A DNA stretch of 64,000 bases. Source: Arthrobacter sp. Leaf141 (GTDB lineage Bacteria; Actinomycetota; Actinomycetes; Actinomycetales; Micrococcaceae). Below, in pieces: positions 1 to 8,682 of the stretch; the stretch's first letter is position 1, and each line of letters begins with the position of its first letter. Under the pieces are notes generated by a model, which did no database searches, was not told the origin of the DNA, and saw only the letters and a program-made list of their open reading frames with translations. The stretch is taken from positions 328-64,327 of the forward strand of contig NZ_LMOL01000004.1 of assembly GCF_001424565.1 (NCBI RefSeq), in the 5' to 3' direction. A program made the position numbers and the translations under genes.

Positions 1-57
1 GCGTAACGGGGAGGGACAGACGGGACGGACAATGCAGGTCCGGTAGAATCGGGGCTC

Positions 58-570
58 ATGAACAGCCTCTTCAGCCACGGCCAGGACCAGCATGGAAGCC
101 CTGTACAGCCCGGCAGTCCGGCGCAGCCCGGTCCTCCTGAGCTCGTCCCGGTCATCGAAACCGTTGTGGTGCCCGGAACCGTAGCCCACGCCTTCGCCGG
201 CTTCACGGACCACACACACCTCTGGTGGCCCCTTGAAGAGCACGGGGCTTACGGGGCAGGGTCCTACGTGGAGTTCGAGGAGAACCTCATCCTGGAGACC
301 GCCGACGATGGCAGGACCAGCATCTGGGGAACCCTTGACGACTGGCAGCCGCCGCTGTCCTTCCACGCCACCTGGCACCCCGGCTCAACGGCGCTGTGGT
401 CCACTGAGCTCCGCGTGGTCTTCAGGGCCGTCGAGGGCGGCGCAGAGGTCAAGGTGCTCCATGAGGGCTGGGAGGGCGCCGAGGATCCCGCTGCCACCCG
501 GGCAGGGTACGTTGCGGCGTGGCCGCTGATCCTGGCCCGCTACTCCCGCTTTATGGGGTCGGCCGGCTAG
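58..570 (+). CDS. SRPBCC (AHSA1-like) domain protein
   Basis: A 170-residue protein whose residues from about 28 to the end have the START/AHSA1 pattern: a beta strand with a PVIETVVVPG-type opening, a central W-rich stretch (HLWWPLEEH, ATWHPG) and a C-terminal helix (AAWPLILARYSRF) that closes the cavity. Members of this fold bind hydrophobic ligands or act as co-chaperone-like proteins; the ligand cannot be read from sequence. The first 25 residues are Gly/Pro/Gln-rich and look disordered. A TAGAAT box (44-49) lies 8 nt before the ATG and there is no Shine-Dalgarno, so the mRNA is probably leaderless or nearly so. The gene is monocistronic and converges on the LacI gene. Confidence 0.75.
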   Translation: MNSLFSHGQDQHGSPVQPGSPAQPGPPELVPVIETVVVPGTVAHAFAGFTDHTHLWWPLEEHGAYGAGSYVEFEENLILETADDGRTSIWGTLDDWQPPLSFHATWHPGSTALWSTELRVVFRAVEGGAEVKVLHEGWEGAEDPAATRAGYVAAWPLILARYSRFMGSAG

Positions 571-580
571 GACACCACAG

Positions 581-1621
581 CTAGGGTTTCGTTGGCGGGA
601 TGGCCGTGCTGGTGCGGATGACGAAGTCCGTGGGGTATTCGTAGTCGGGCGCAGGGATGGGTGCTGCATCGGCGTCGGAGTTCCAGGCCGTATCCAGCAG
701 CTCAAGCGCCGTTGTAGCGGCGAGCTTGCCCTGGCCGCGGGGATTCTGGTCGATGGTGGTCAGCCCGAAGGCCTCGCCAAGTTCATGCCCGTCCAGGCCT
801 ACCACGGAGATGTCCCGGGGGACCTGGAGGCCGAAGTCCCTGGCCGCGAGGATGGTGCCCACCGCCATCTCATCCGACGCCGCGAAAACCGCTGTTGGCC
901 GTTCGGAAGCCGTCCCCAGAAGCCGCTTGGCGGCCCTATATGCCCCCTGGATGGTGAAGTCCGCCGCGACCTGCCAGTCCGGATGGACCGGCAGGCCCGC
1001 CGCCGCCATCGCAGCCTGGTATCCGCTGAGGCGGATGCCCGGAAGCTTGAAGTCCCGGTTCAATTCAGTGTCCCCGGTCATATGCGCAATCCGCGTGTGC
1101 CCCAGCCGGATGAGGTGTTCGGTGACGAGCCGCGCAAGGCGGGCATCGTCGATCCTGATGGAGGCCGCACCGGGCAGGGCGCCGCCGATCGCCACGAGGG
1201 GCCTGCGGACGGCCAGGAGCTGCATGATCTCCGCCTCGCTGAGCACCAGGGCAACGGCGATCACGGCATCCAGGCGCTTCCGCAGCAGGAAGTCGTTCAG
1301 GACGCTGTTCCTGCGCTCCGTCTGTTCGCCCACGTTGTAGAGGGTGAGGTCGTAGCCGGCATCCAGCAGGGTCTCGGAGACGCCCTCCAGCACGGAGGCG
1401 AAGTACCAGCGCTGCACATAGGGCACCACCAGGCCGATGTTGTAGTTCCGCCCGGACGCCAGGCTGGCGGCGTGGTACGACGGGACGAAGCCCAGCTCCT
1501 GCGCTGCCCTGCGGGCCCGCTCCCGGCTCTTGGGCGAAACATTGGCCTTGCCGCCGAGCGCCCGCGAAACCGTGGCCACCGACAGGCCGGCCCGGTCCGC
1601 AACCTCTTTGATCCCCGGCAT
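581..1621 (-). CDS. LacI-family transcriptional regulator
   Basis: A 346-residue LacI/GalR repressor. The N-terminus carries the helix-turn-helix IKEVADRAGLSVATVSRALG followed by the hinge region, then a periplasmic-binding-protein-like effector domain (NIGLVVPYV; GLDGHELGEAFGLTTIDQN). I start it at the ATG ending at 1621, directly before the HTH; an upstream in-frame ATG would extend it into the preceding gene. Only one base separates it from the stop codon of the GH13 glucosidase, so the two are co-transcribed with the regulator last. Two LacI-type operators lie upstream of the glucosidase, so it probably represses its own operon in response to an alpha-glucoside or a derived sugar. The effector is inferred from context only. 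Confidence 0.88.
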   Translation of the reverse strand: MPGIKEVADRAGLSVATVSRALGGKANVSPKSRERARRAAQELGFVPSYHAASLASGRNYNIGLVVPYVQRWYFASVLEGVSETLLDAGYDLTLYNVGEQTERRNSVLNDFLLRKRLDAVIAVALVLSEAEIMQLLAVRRPLVAIGGALPGAASIRIDDARLARLVTEHLIRLGHTRIAHMTGDTELNRDFKLPGIRLSGYQAAMAAAGLPVHPDWQVAADFTIQGAYRAAKRLLGTASERPTAVFAASDEMAVGTILAARDFGLQVPRDISVVGLDGHELGEAFGLTTIDQNPRGQGKLAATTALELLDTAWNSDADAAPIPAPDYEYPTDFVIRTSTAIPPTKP

Positions 1622-1622
1622 G

Positions 1623-3356
1623 CTAGTTCGTTGCGCCGCCCTGCCCCAGCGCAATCCAGGCCGTTTCGCCGGAAGCGAGCCAGCCGTCGGCTCCGTCGGC
1701 GGCGCTGCGGACCAGGACCTGGCCTGCAGGCAGCTCCAGCGGTTCGTGGTTAAGGTTCATCAGCACCAGCGTAGTCCCGTTGACGTAGCCCAGCGCGGAT
1801 CCGCTGCACCAGTCTTCTGCCCAGAGCAGCGAGCCGCGGCCCAGGTCCAGGTTGCGGCGGAGTGCCAGGGTTTCCTTGTAGAGGGCAAGGTGCGACGCCG
1901 GTGATCCGGTCTGCAGGTCACGCGCCAGGGCGGCAAACGAGTCGGGGAAGGGGAGCCACGGGTCAGCCCCTGGTCCAAAGCCGAGGTGGGGTTCTGCCGC
2001 ACGCCATGGCAGTGGGATCCGGCAGCCGTCCCGGCCCAGGCGTTCGCCGCCGGTCCGGGCAAAAGTGGGATCCTGGCGGAGCTGCTCGGGAATGTCGATA
2101 CCGTCAGGCAGTCCCAGTTCTTCACCCTGATAGAGGTACGCGGCGCCCGGCAGGCCCAGCATAAACACGGACGCAGCCGCAGCACGGCGCCTGCCCAGGG
2201 CAACGTCCGGCTGCGGGTCTGCGGGGCCGATGCCGTCCCCGCCGCGCGGTCCGTGCCCGTTGTAGCCGAACCGGCTCGCGTGGCGGACCACGTCATGGTT
2301 GGACAGGACCCAGGTGCTGGGCGCGCCAACAGCGTCCAGCGCCACCAGCGAATCGGTGATGACACCGCGGAGGCGGTGGATGTCCAGGCCTGCATGCAGG
2401 TAGGGGAAGTTGAATGCCTGCTGCATTTCATCCGGCCGCACCCAGTCGGCCAGCCTGGGCAGCGGGTCCACGTTGGCTTCGGCACAAAGGATGCGGTCGT
2501 GGCCGTATTCGTTGAGGATTGCCCGCCAGCGGCGGTAGATGTCATGCAGGGCGGGCTGCCCGAACATGGGCGCTGCAGAACCCGGGAAGCCTTCGCTGCT
2601 GCTGCCGTCCGCGCGGCCGCCCCAGGCGGGCAAACCTGCCGCCTTGACCAGCGCGTGGGCCACGTCCACCCTGAACCCGGACACGCCGCGGTCCAGCCAG
2701 AAGCGGAGGACCCGCTCGAACTCGGCATGGACGGCGGGGTTGTCCCAGTTGAAATCCGGCTGGGAGGAATCGAAGAGGTGCAGGTACCACTGTTCCGGGC
2801 GGCCGTCGGTGCCAATGATGCGGGTCCAGGCCGGGCCGCCGAAGTGCGACTCCCAGTTGTTGGGCGGCTCGTTGCCGTCAGGGCCGCTGCCGTCACGGAA
2901 AATGAACATGTCCCGTTCGGGGCTGCCTGCGGACGCCTGCACGGCTGCCTGGAAGGCGACGTGCTGGTCCGAGCAGTGGTTGGGCACAAGGTCCACAATC
3001 ACGCGGAGCCCCAGCCGGTGGGATTCGGCCATCATCACGTCGAAGTCGGTGAGGGTGCCGAAGATGGGGTCCACGTCGCAGTAGTCGCTGACGTCGTACC
3101 CGGCGTCGCGCTGGGGCGAGCGGTAGAACGGGGACAGCCAGACGGCGTCCACCCCCAGGTCCGCGAGCTGCGGCAGCTCCTCGGTGATGCCTGCGAGGTC
3201 GCCTACGCCGTCACCATTGAGGTCGCGGAATGACCGTGGGTACACCTGGTAGATCACGGCGGAGCGCCACCATCCGGGGATGGTATCGGCAGAGTGGATC
3301 AGCGTGAGCGGGCCCGCCGCCAGGGTGGTGTCCGGTGTCACAGTTTCGACAGTCAT
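1623..3356 (-). CDS. GH13 alpha-glucosidase (maltase / oligo-1,6-glucosidase type)
   Basis: A 577-residue glycoside hydrolase family 13 enzyme expected to release glucose from maltose or short alpha-glucosides in the cytoplasm; there is no signal peptide. Conserved GH13 regions are visible in order: DLVPNH (about 122-127), GFRVDVAH with the nucleophile Asp231, the CAEAN acid/base Glu293, and LSNHD with Asp355. The opening WWRSAVIYQVYPRSF is typical of the actinobacterial alpha-glucosidase subfamily. Its stop is one base before the start of a LacI regulator, giving a two-gene operon. The leader holds AAGG about 8 nt before the ATG, and upstream lie two LacI-type operators flanking a plausible promoter. 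Trehalose synthase-like activity is a less likely alternative. Confidence 0.9.
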   Translation of the reverse strand: MTVETVTPDTTLAAGPLTLIHSADTIPGWWRSAVIYQVYPRSFRDLNGDGVGDLAGITEELPQLADLGVDAVWLSPFYRSPQRDAGYDVSDYCDVDPIFGTLTDFDVMMAESHRLGLRVIVDLVPNHCSDQHVAFQAAVQASAGSPERDMFIFRDGSGPDGNEPPNNWESHFGGPAWTRIIGTDGRPEQWYLHLFDSSQPDFNWDNPAVHAEFERVLRFWLDRGVSGFRVDVAHALVKAAGLPAWGGRADGSSSEGFPGSAAPMFGQPALHDIYRRWRAILNEYGHDRILCAEANVDPLPRLADWVRPDEMQQAFNFPYLHAGLDIHRLRGVITDSLVALDAVGAPSTWVLSNHDVVRHASRFGYNGHGPRGGDGIGPADPQPDVALGRRRAAAASVFMLGLPGAAYLYQGEELGLPDGIDIPEQLRQDPTFARTGGERLGRDGCRIPLPWRAAEPHLGFGPGADPWLPFPDSFAALARDLQTGSPASHLALYKETLALRRNLDLGRGSLLWAEDWCSGSALGYVNGTTLVLMNLNHEPLELPAGQVLVRSAADGADGWLASGETAWIALGQGGATN

Positions 3357-3388
3357 GAGAGTTACCTTAGAGCAGAATCCGGATTAAA

Positions 3389-3402
3389 TGAAAGCGCTTC
3401 CA
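3389..3402 (-). promoter_or_regulatory. LacI-type operator O1 upstream of GH13-lacI operon
   Basis: TGAAAGCGCTTCCA has the CG-centred near-palindrome (AAGCGCTT core, centre 3395.5) typical of LacI/GalR operators. It lies about 33 bp before the glucosidase start, downstream of a candidate promoter on the minus strand (-35 TGACCT at 3445-3450, 17-bp spacer, -10 TATCAA at 3422-3427). Confidence 0.75.
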
Positions 3403-3455
3403 GTCTGGTTTGCAGGGCCTATTGATAGTTGAAGCCGTCCGCGCAGGTCAGGGGC

Positions 3456-3469
3456 TGGAAGCGCTTGCA
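3456..3469 (-). promoter_or_regulatory. LacI-type operator O2 upstream of GH13-lacI operon
   Basis: TGGAAGCGCTTGCA carries the same AAGCGCTT core (centre 3462.5) exactly 67 bp from O1. The candidate promoter of the GH13 gene sits between the two operators, an arrangement that would allow repression by looping. O2 is also about 33 bp upstream of a TAGACT -10 box (3502-3507) for the divergent oxidase gene, so it may affect both directions. Confidence 0.72.
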
Positions 3470-3540
3470 TCCGAGCCTGCGTCCACCACTGGCGCTCAAC
3501 CTAGACTGGGTGGAGACGTGCGACGGCGGATGGAGGCTTT

Positions 3541-4911
3541 GTGGAAAGCGTGGTTGAGGAATTGGTGGCTGCCGTCGGGGCAGCTAAGGTGGACACCGCC
3601 GAAGGGACCCTGCGGCGGTACGCGGTGGACCAGGCGCCCATCATCGACTTCCACCTTCCCGTGGCCGTGGTGTTCCCGGCGTCGGTACCTGAGGTCCAGG
3701 CGGTGGTGCGTGCCTGCGCCGCCGCGAATGTGGCGCTGGTGCCCCGCGGAGCGGGGACGGGTGTGTCCGGCGGTGCCCATGCCACGCGCGGCTGCGTGGT
3801 CCTCTCCCTGGAACGGCTGGACCGGATCCTGGACCTGAGCCCCGACGATGAAACGGCAACAGTGGAACCGGGGGTCATCAACGCCGTGCTTAATGAGGCC
3901 GCGGCCACCCACGGGCTGATGTACGCGCCGGACCCTGCAAGCTACCGCAGTTCCACCATCGGCGGGAACGTGGCTACCAACGCCGGCGGTCTCCGCTGTG
4001 CCAAGTACGGCGTCACCCGGGACTCGGTGCTGGCCCTGGACGTTGTCCTGGCCGACGGCTCGCTGATCCACACCGGCCACCAGACCTTCAAGGGCGTGGC
4101 GGGCTATGACCTGACCGGGCTTTTTGTTGGCTCCGAGGGAACGCTCGGGATTGTGGTGGGCATCACCGTCCGGCTGAAGTACCTGCCGCAGGAGGTGCAC
4201 ACCGTGGCCGCCTTCTACCCCGACTTCAAGCGCGCCGCAGCGGGTGTCCTCGCCGTGGGCCGGGCCCGCGTCCAGCCGGCCATCATGGAACTGCTCGACG
4301 GCGGGACGCTGGCGCAGCTGGACGAAATCCACGGCTCGGACCTCAGCGCACGCGGCAGCTCCCTCCTCCTCGTCCAGACGGACGGCTTCGGCGCTGCAGC
4401 TGAAGCAGCCAGGATCCGGCAGGTTCTGCAGGACAGCGGCGCGGTGGTGACCACCGAGGAGAGCGCCGAAGCGCAGCGTCTGGTGGAACTGCGACGGCAC
4501 AGCCGGGGCGCCGAGGTGGACGACCAGTACCAGGTGGGCGAGGATGTCGCCGTCCCGCGCTCACGGCTGGTGGACTATGTGGCGGCCCTGGAAGCCATGG
4601 CCGGGGAGCACAGGGTGCACCTGAAGGTTGTTGCGCACGCCGGCGACGGCAACCTGCACCCCACGTTCTGGGTGGACCGGGAGGAGACGGGTGTTGATGC
4701 CGGAGCCCTGGCCCGCCTGGAACGGGTGCTGGACGAATCGGTGACGGCCGCGCTGGCCATGGGCGGCACCATCACGGGTGAGCATGGCGTGGGCCAGTAC
4801 AAGCTGCGCTGGCTGGGCCAGGAGCAGGCTGAACCCGTGCGGGAGCTCCAGCACAGGATCAAGGCGCTGTTCGACCCCGCCGGGATACTGAACCCCGGCA
4901 AGGCAATCTAG
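3541..4911 (+). CDS. FAD-binding oxidoreductase, GlcD / D-lactate dehydrogenase type
   Basis: A 456-residue vanillyl-alcohol-oxidase-family flavoprotein with an N-terminal FAD-binding_4 domain (PRGAGTGVSGGA and the segment around SSTIGGNVATNAGG) and a C-terminal FAD-oxidase_C domain (HAGDGNLHPTFWVD; GEHGVGQYK). Proteins of this type oxidise glycolate, D-lactate or other 2-hydroxyacids and pass electrons to the quinone pool; the substrate is not determined by sequence. No partner GlcE or GlcF genes are adjacent. The GTG start is preceded by GGAGG (3532-3536) with 4 nt spacing and by a TAGACT -10 box at 3502-3507. It is divergent from the GH13 operon and ends at a long palindrome. Confidence 0.85.
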   Translation: MESVVEELVAAVGAAKVDTAEGTLRRYAVDQAPIIDFHLPVAVVFPASVPEVQAVVRACAAANVALVPRGAGTGVSGGAHATRGCVVLSLERLDRILDLSPDDETATVEPGVINAVLNEAAATHGLMYAPDPASYRSSTIGGNVATNAGGLRCAKYGVTRDSVLALDVVLADGSLIHTGHQTFKGVAGYDLTGLFVGSEGTLGIVVGITVRLKYLPQEVHTVAAFYPDFKRAAAGVLAVGRARVQPAIMELLDGGTLAQLDEIHGSDLSARGSSLLLVQTDGFGAAAEAARIRQVLQDSGAVVTTEESAEAQRLVELRRHSRGAEVDDQYQVGEDVAVPRSRLVDYVAALEAMAGEHRVHLKVVAHAGDGNLHPTFWVDREETGVDAGALARLERVLDESVTAALAMGGTITGEHGVGQYKLRWLGQEQAEPVRELQHRIKALFDPAGILNPGKAI

Positions 4912-4922
4912 CCTTCCGTCAT

Positions 4923-4988
4923 CCCAACTGGGTCGCAGTTGTTGTCGTTTTGAGGGCCCAAAACGACAACAACTGCGACCTAGTTGGG
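4923..4988. repeat. 29-bp-arm inverted repeat between convergent genes
   Basis: The arms 4923-4951 and 4960-4988 are reverse complements over 29 bp with a single G/T-type mismatch, separated by the 8-nt loop GAGGGCCC. The hairpin falls between the FAD oxidase and the DUF4032 gene, which converge. It is longer and less GC-rich than the intrinsic terminators elsewhere in this window and has no T-run after either arm. It could end transcription from both sides or be a REP-like or palindromic mobile unit. Confidence 0.85.
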
Positions 4989-5030
4989 GGCTGACCCCCG
5001 GCCCTGCGGGAGGGCTCAGTGCGGGAAGGC

Positions 5031-6440
5031 TCAGTCGTCGGCGTCGGGGTATTCGCTGTCCGCTCCGTAGCGGGACTCCTCGGTCTCCACTTCGAGGATC
5101 TTGAGCATCCCGGTGTCCGGGTTGAGCATGATCGCTGCCTCGTCGCGGCGGTGCCGCAGGATGGAGTCGATGTAGGACTGCACGGCTTCGGCCAGCGGGA
5201 TGTGGCGTTCCTGCTTCTCCGACATGTACCAGCGGTGTTCCAGGACCTCGTGCACGGCTTCCGCCGGTTCCAGTTTGCCGGACAGGTCCCGGGGTATGGA
5301 CCGGACAATGGGTTCGAAGATCTGGCTGACCCAGAGGTGGGCGCTGTATTCCTCGTCCATGTCCGGGTTGTTGTCGGCCCGGAACGAGTCCATGTCGTTC
5401 AGCAGCCGTCGTGCCTGGTTTTCCTGGGCATCCAGCCCGGTGAGGCGCAGCAGCCGCCGCATGTGGTGGCCGGCGTCCACCACCTTGGGCTGCAGCTGGA
5501 TGGTGGTCCCGTTCTGGGTGGTCTTGATGGCATATTCTTCAACGTCGAATCCCAGTTCGTTGAGCCGCCGGATCCGGGCACCCACCCGCCACCGCTCGCC
5601 AAGTTCAAAGGATTCCTTTTCCGTCAGCTCAGTCCAGAGCCGCCGGTAGCTGTCCATGATGAGTTCGCTGGTGGCCACGGGGTCCACTTTTTCCTCGATC
5701 AGGCCGCCGTCGAGCAGGTCCATCAGTTCACCGGCGATGTTCACCCGGGCGATTTCGAGGTCGTACTCACGCTGGCCGGTGGACAGGTCCGGGTAGAGCT
5801 CGCCGGTTTCGGCGTCGACCAGGTAGGCCGCGAAAGCGCCGGCGTCGCGGCGGAACAGCGTGTTGGACAGGGATACGTCGCCCCAGTAGAAGCCGATCAG
5901 GTGCAGCCGGACCATCAGGAGCGCCTGGGCGTCGATCAGCCGCGTCAGGGTGTCCTTGCGCAGCATCTGCGAGAACAATGCGCGGTACGGCATGGAGAAC
6001 TTCAGGTGCCGGGTCACCAGCACCGGGTTGAGGGGGCGGCCGTCCATGGTGGTCCGGCCGGTGATGACGGCGACGGGTTCCACGCAGGGGACATCCAGCC
6101 GCGCCAGTTTGCGGAGCATGTGGTATTCGTGCCGGGCCACGTGCTCGGACGTTTCCTTGATGGCAATCACGGAACCGCCCAGATGGGCGAAGCGCACAAT
6201 GTGCCGGGAGATGCCGCGGGGCAGCGCCGCGAGGTTTTCCGCCGGCCAGTCCTCCAGGGCGATGTGCCACGGAAGGTCCAGCAACTCGGGGTCCGCGGCG
6301 GCGGCCGTGATGTTCAGGGAACTGGAGACCGAGGCCGCTTTGTCATCGTCCGCGCTGGCCGCCACAAACCGCGGCAGTTTTCCGATCTGCGCGTAGTCGG
6401 TGGGTTCATCGTGCCACTGGGCGCTGTTTTCCTCGGTCAT
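5031..6440 (-). CDS. DUF4032 protein with kinase-like fold
   Basis: A 469-residue protein of the actinobacterial DUF4032 family. The N-terminal half resembles lipopolysaccharide/protein kinases: a lysine in VIAIKETSEHVARHEYHML (beta3-alphaC region), a GFYWGDVSLSNTLF segment in the place of the catalytic loop (D-x-x-x-x-N), and AAYLVDAETGE where the metal-binding Asp would be. The C-terminal half is the DUF4032 region. This suggests a phosphotransferase, but the substrate is unknown and activity is inferred. No signal peptide or membrane segment is seen. It is transcribed away from the sugar-ABC ATPase gene with about 100 nt between them. Confidence 0.8.
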   Translation of the reverse strand: MTEENSAQWHDEPTDYAQIGKLPRFVAASADDDKAASVSSSLNITAAAADPELLDLPWHIALEDWPAENLAALPRGISRHIVRFAHLGGSVIAIKETSEHVARHEYHMLRKLARLDVPCVEPVAVITGRTTMDGRPLNPVLVTRHLKFSMPYRALFSQMLRKDTLTRLIDAQALLMVRLHLIGFYWGDVSLSNTLFRRDAGAFAAYLVDAETGELYPDLSTGQREYDLEIARVNIAGELMDLLDGGLIEEKVDPVATSELIMDSYRRLWTELTEKESFELGERWRVGARIRRLNELGFDVEEYAIKTTQNGTTIQLQPKVVDAGHHMRRLLRLTGLDAQENQARRLLNDMDSFRADNNPDMDEEYSAHLWVSQIFEPIVRSIPRDLSGKLEPAEAVHEVLEHRWYMSEKQERHIPLAEAVQSYIDSILRHRRDEAAIMLNPDTGMLKILEVETEESRYGADSEYPDADD

Positions 6441-6496
6441 GGCTCAATTCTTCCGTACTTTGCGGTGTTGGGCTAAACATCGGGTTAAACGGCCGA

Positions 6497-6525
6497 CGGC
6501 GGCCCCTCCAGTGAAGGGGCCGCCG
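6497..6525 (-). terminator. GC-rich stem-loop after the sugar-ABC ATPase gene
   Basis: The arms 6497-6507 and 6515-6525 pair perfectly (11 bp, CGGCGGCCCCT) around a 7-nt loop, just past the ATPase stop codon. There is no strong T-run on the minus strand, so termination may be partial. Confidence 0.7.
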
Positions 6526-6541
6526 CCGGTTACAGAACGAA

Positions 6542-7624
<1,083 letters not shown>

Positions 7625-7778
7625 AGTTATCAATCCCTTCACCGGCAGGTACGTGCCGGACGATCCGTTGTGAATGGTTCATGTTTGTTCAGTTTTGTTT
7701 TGCACCACTGCGTTCCGGCTAGCGCCAGGAGGCAGTGGGTAATGCCGCACGGTGTTTGTGCGCCACATCACAAGCAAG

Positions 7779-7808
7779 AGTATGCCAGACGCTGCCCGTT
7801 TTGTTGTC
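7779..7808 (-). promoter_or_regulatory. Candidate promoter of the sugar-ABC ATPase gene
   Basis: On the minus strand GACAAC (7803-7808) and CATACT (7779-7784) are separated by 18 bp, giving a SigA-like promoter and a leader of roughly 150 nt. The 200-nt gap otherwise holds no ORF or strong hairpin that I recognise. Confidence 0.4.
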
Positions 7809-7845
7809 TTTGTTACGAACGTCACACGTGAAGTTCGGCACGGCG

Positions 7846-8682
7846 TCAGCTGCCGGTGTGTCCGGGATCCTCTTCGGCAACGGCCAGGCTGCGTTCCTGC
7901 AGGAGTGTTTCGAGGAGTTCCGCCACATGGATGGGGGCCTCCACACGGAACTGTGCCCCGGTGAAGTCGAAACCCACCTTGATGCCAACGTCCCCGGGTT
8001 CGAGCCGGGCCAGCGCATCCTCGTCGGTGGTGTCATCCCCGGCAAACAGCACCGCAGTGGCTCCGGTGATCTGGCGCAGGAAGGTTACCCCCTCACCCTT
8101 GGAGGCGTTGACGACTGACGTTTCCAGGACGCGTTTCCCATCCTTGAGGAACACCCCCTTGCGGTCCTGCAGCAGGGACCGGGCAGCGGCCACAGCATCC
8201 TCGGCGACGTCATCGGCCGCGAGCCGGGTGTGGAGCACCACGCCCGCCGGTTTGTCCTCGAGCATGGTGCCCGGTGCCACGGCGACGATTTCGGCGAGCG
8301 CGCTGCGGACCTCGGCCAGCAGTTCCGCCTGCGCCGCGTCCAGCGTGAGGCCGGCGGAACCGGGGCCCAGCCAGGCCTCGGCGCCGTGGCTGCCGATCAG
8401 CAGGGAGTCCACAGGTGGCGAGGCGACCACCCTCAGGCTGGCGAGTGCGCGCCCGGAGATGAGTGCCGTCGTCGTGCGCGGCAGGACGGCGAGTCCTGCG
8501 AACGCCGCAGCCGACCGTGGCAGCGGCCGGGCGTCGTCCGCGTGGCCCACTATCGGCGCCATAGTGCCGTCGAAGTCCAGGGCCACCAGCAGGTGTTCCG
8601 TGCGGGCAATTTCGCGGAGGGCTGCACGGAGTTCAGGGGACAGGGCCAGGGGGCCCTGGCCGGGGCGGGCCTCAGGTGTCAT
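7846..8682 (-). CDS. otsB: Trehalose-6-phosphate phosphatase
   Basis: A 278-residue HAD-superfamily phosphatase that dephosphorylates trehalose-6-phosphate. Motif I LVALDFDGTMAPI contains the nucleophile Asp36 and general acid Asp38, motif II is around TTALISGRAL, and the metal-binding GDDTTDEDAL lies near residue 220. The ATG overlaps the otsA stop by 11 bp, so the pair is translationally coupled with otsA first. Together they form the two-step OtsAB route from UDP- or GDP-glucose and glucose-6-phosphate to trehalose. Confidence 0.93.
   Translation of the reverse strand: MTPEARPGQGPLALSPELRAALREIARTEHLLVALDFDGTMAPIVGHADDARPLPRSAAAFAGLAVLPRTTTALISGRALASLRVVASPPVDSLLIGSHGAEAWLGPGSAGLTLDAAQAELLAEVRSALAEIVAVAPGTMLEDKPAGVVLHTRLAADDVAEDAVAAARSLLQDRKGVFLKDGKRVLETSVVNASKGEGVTFLRQITGATAVLFAGDDTTDEDALARLEPGDVGIKVGFDFTGAQFRVEAPIHVAELLETLLQERSLAVAEEDPGHTGS

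Noticed and set aside
7625..7642. ATG start six codons upstream for the sugar-ABC ATPase
   Set aside because: The ATG codon region contains the AGGGA that best serves the GTG at 7624, and the extra residues are not conserved.
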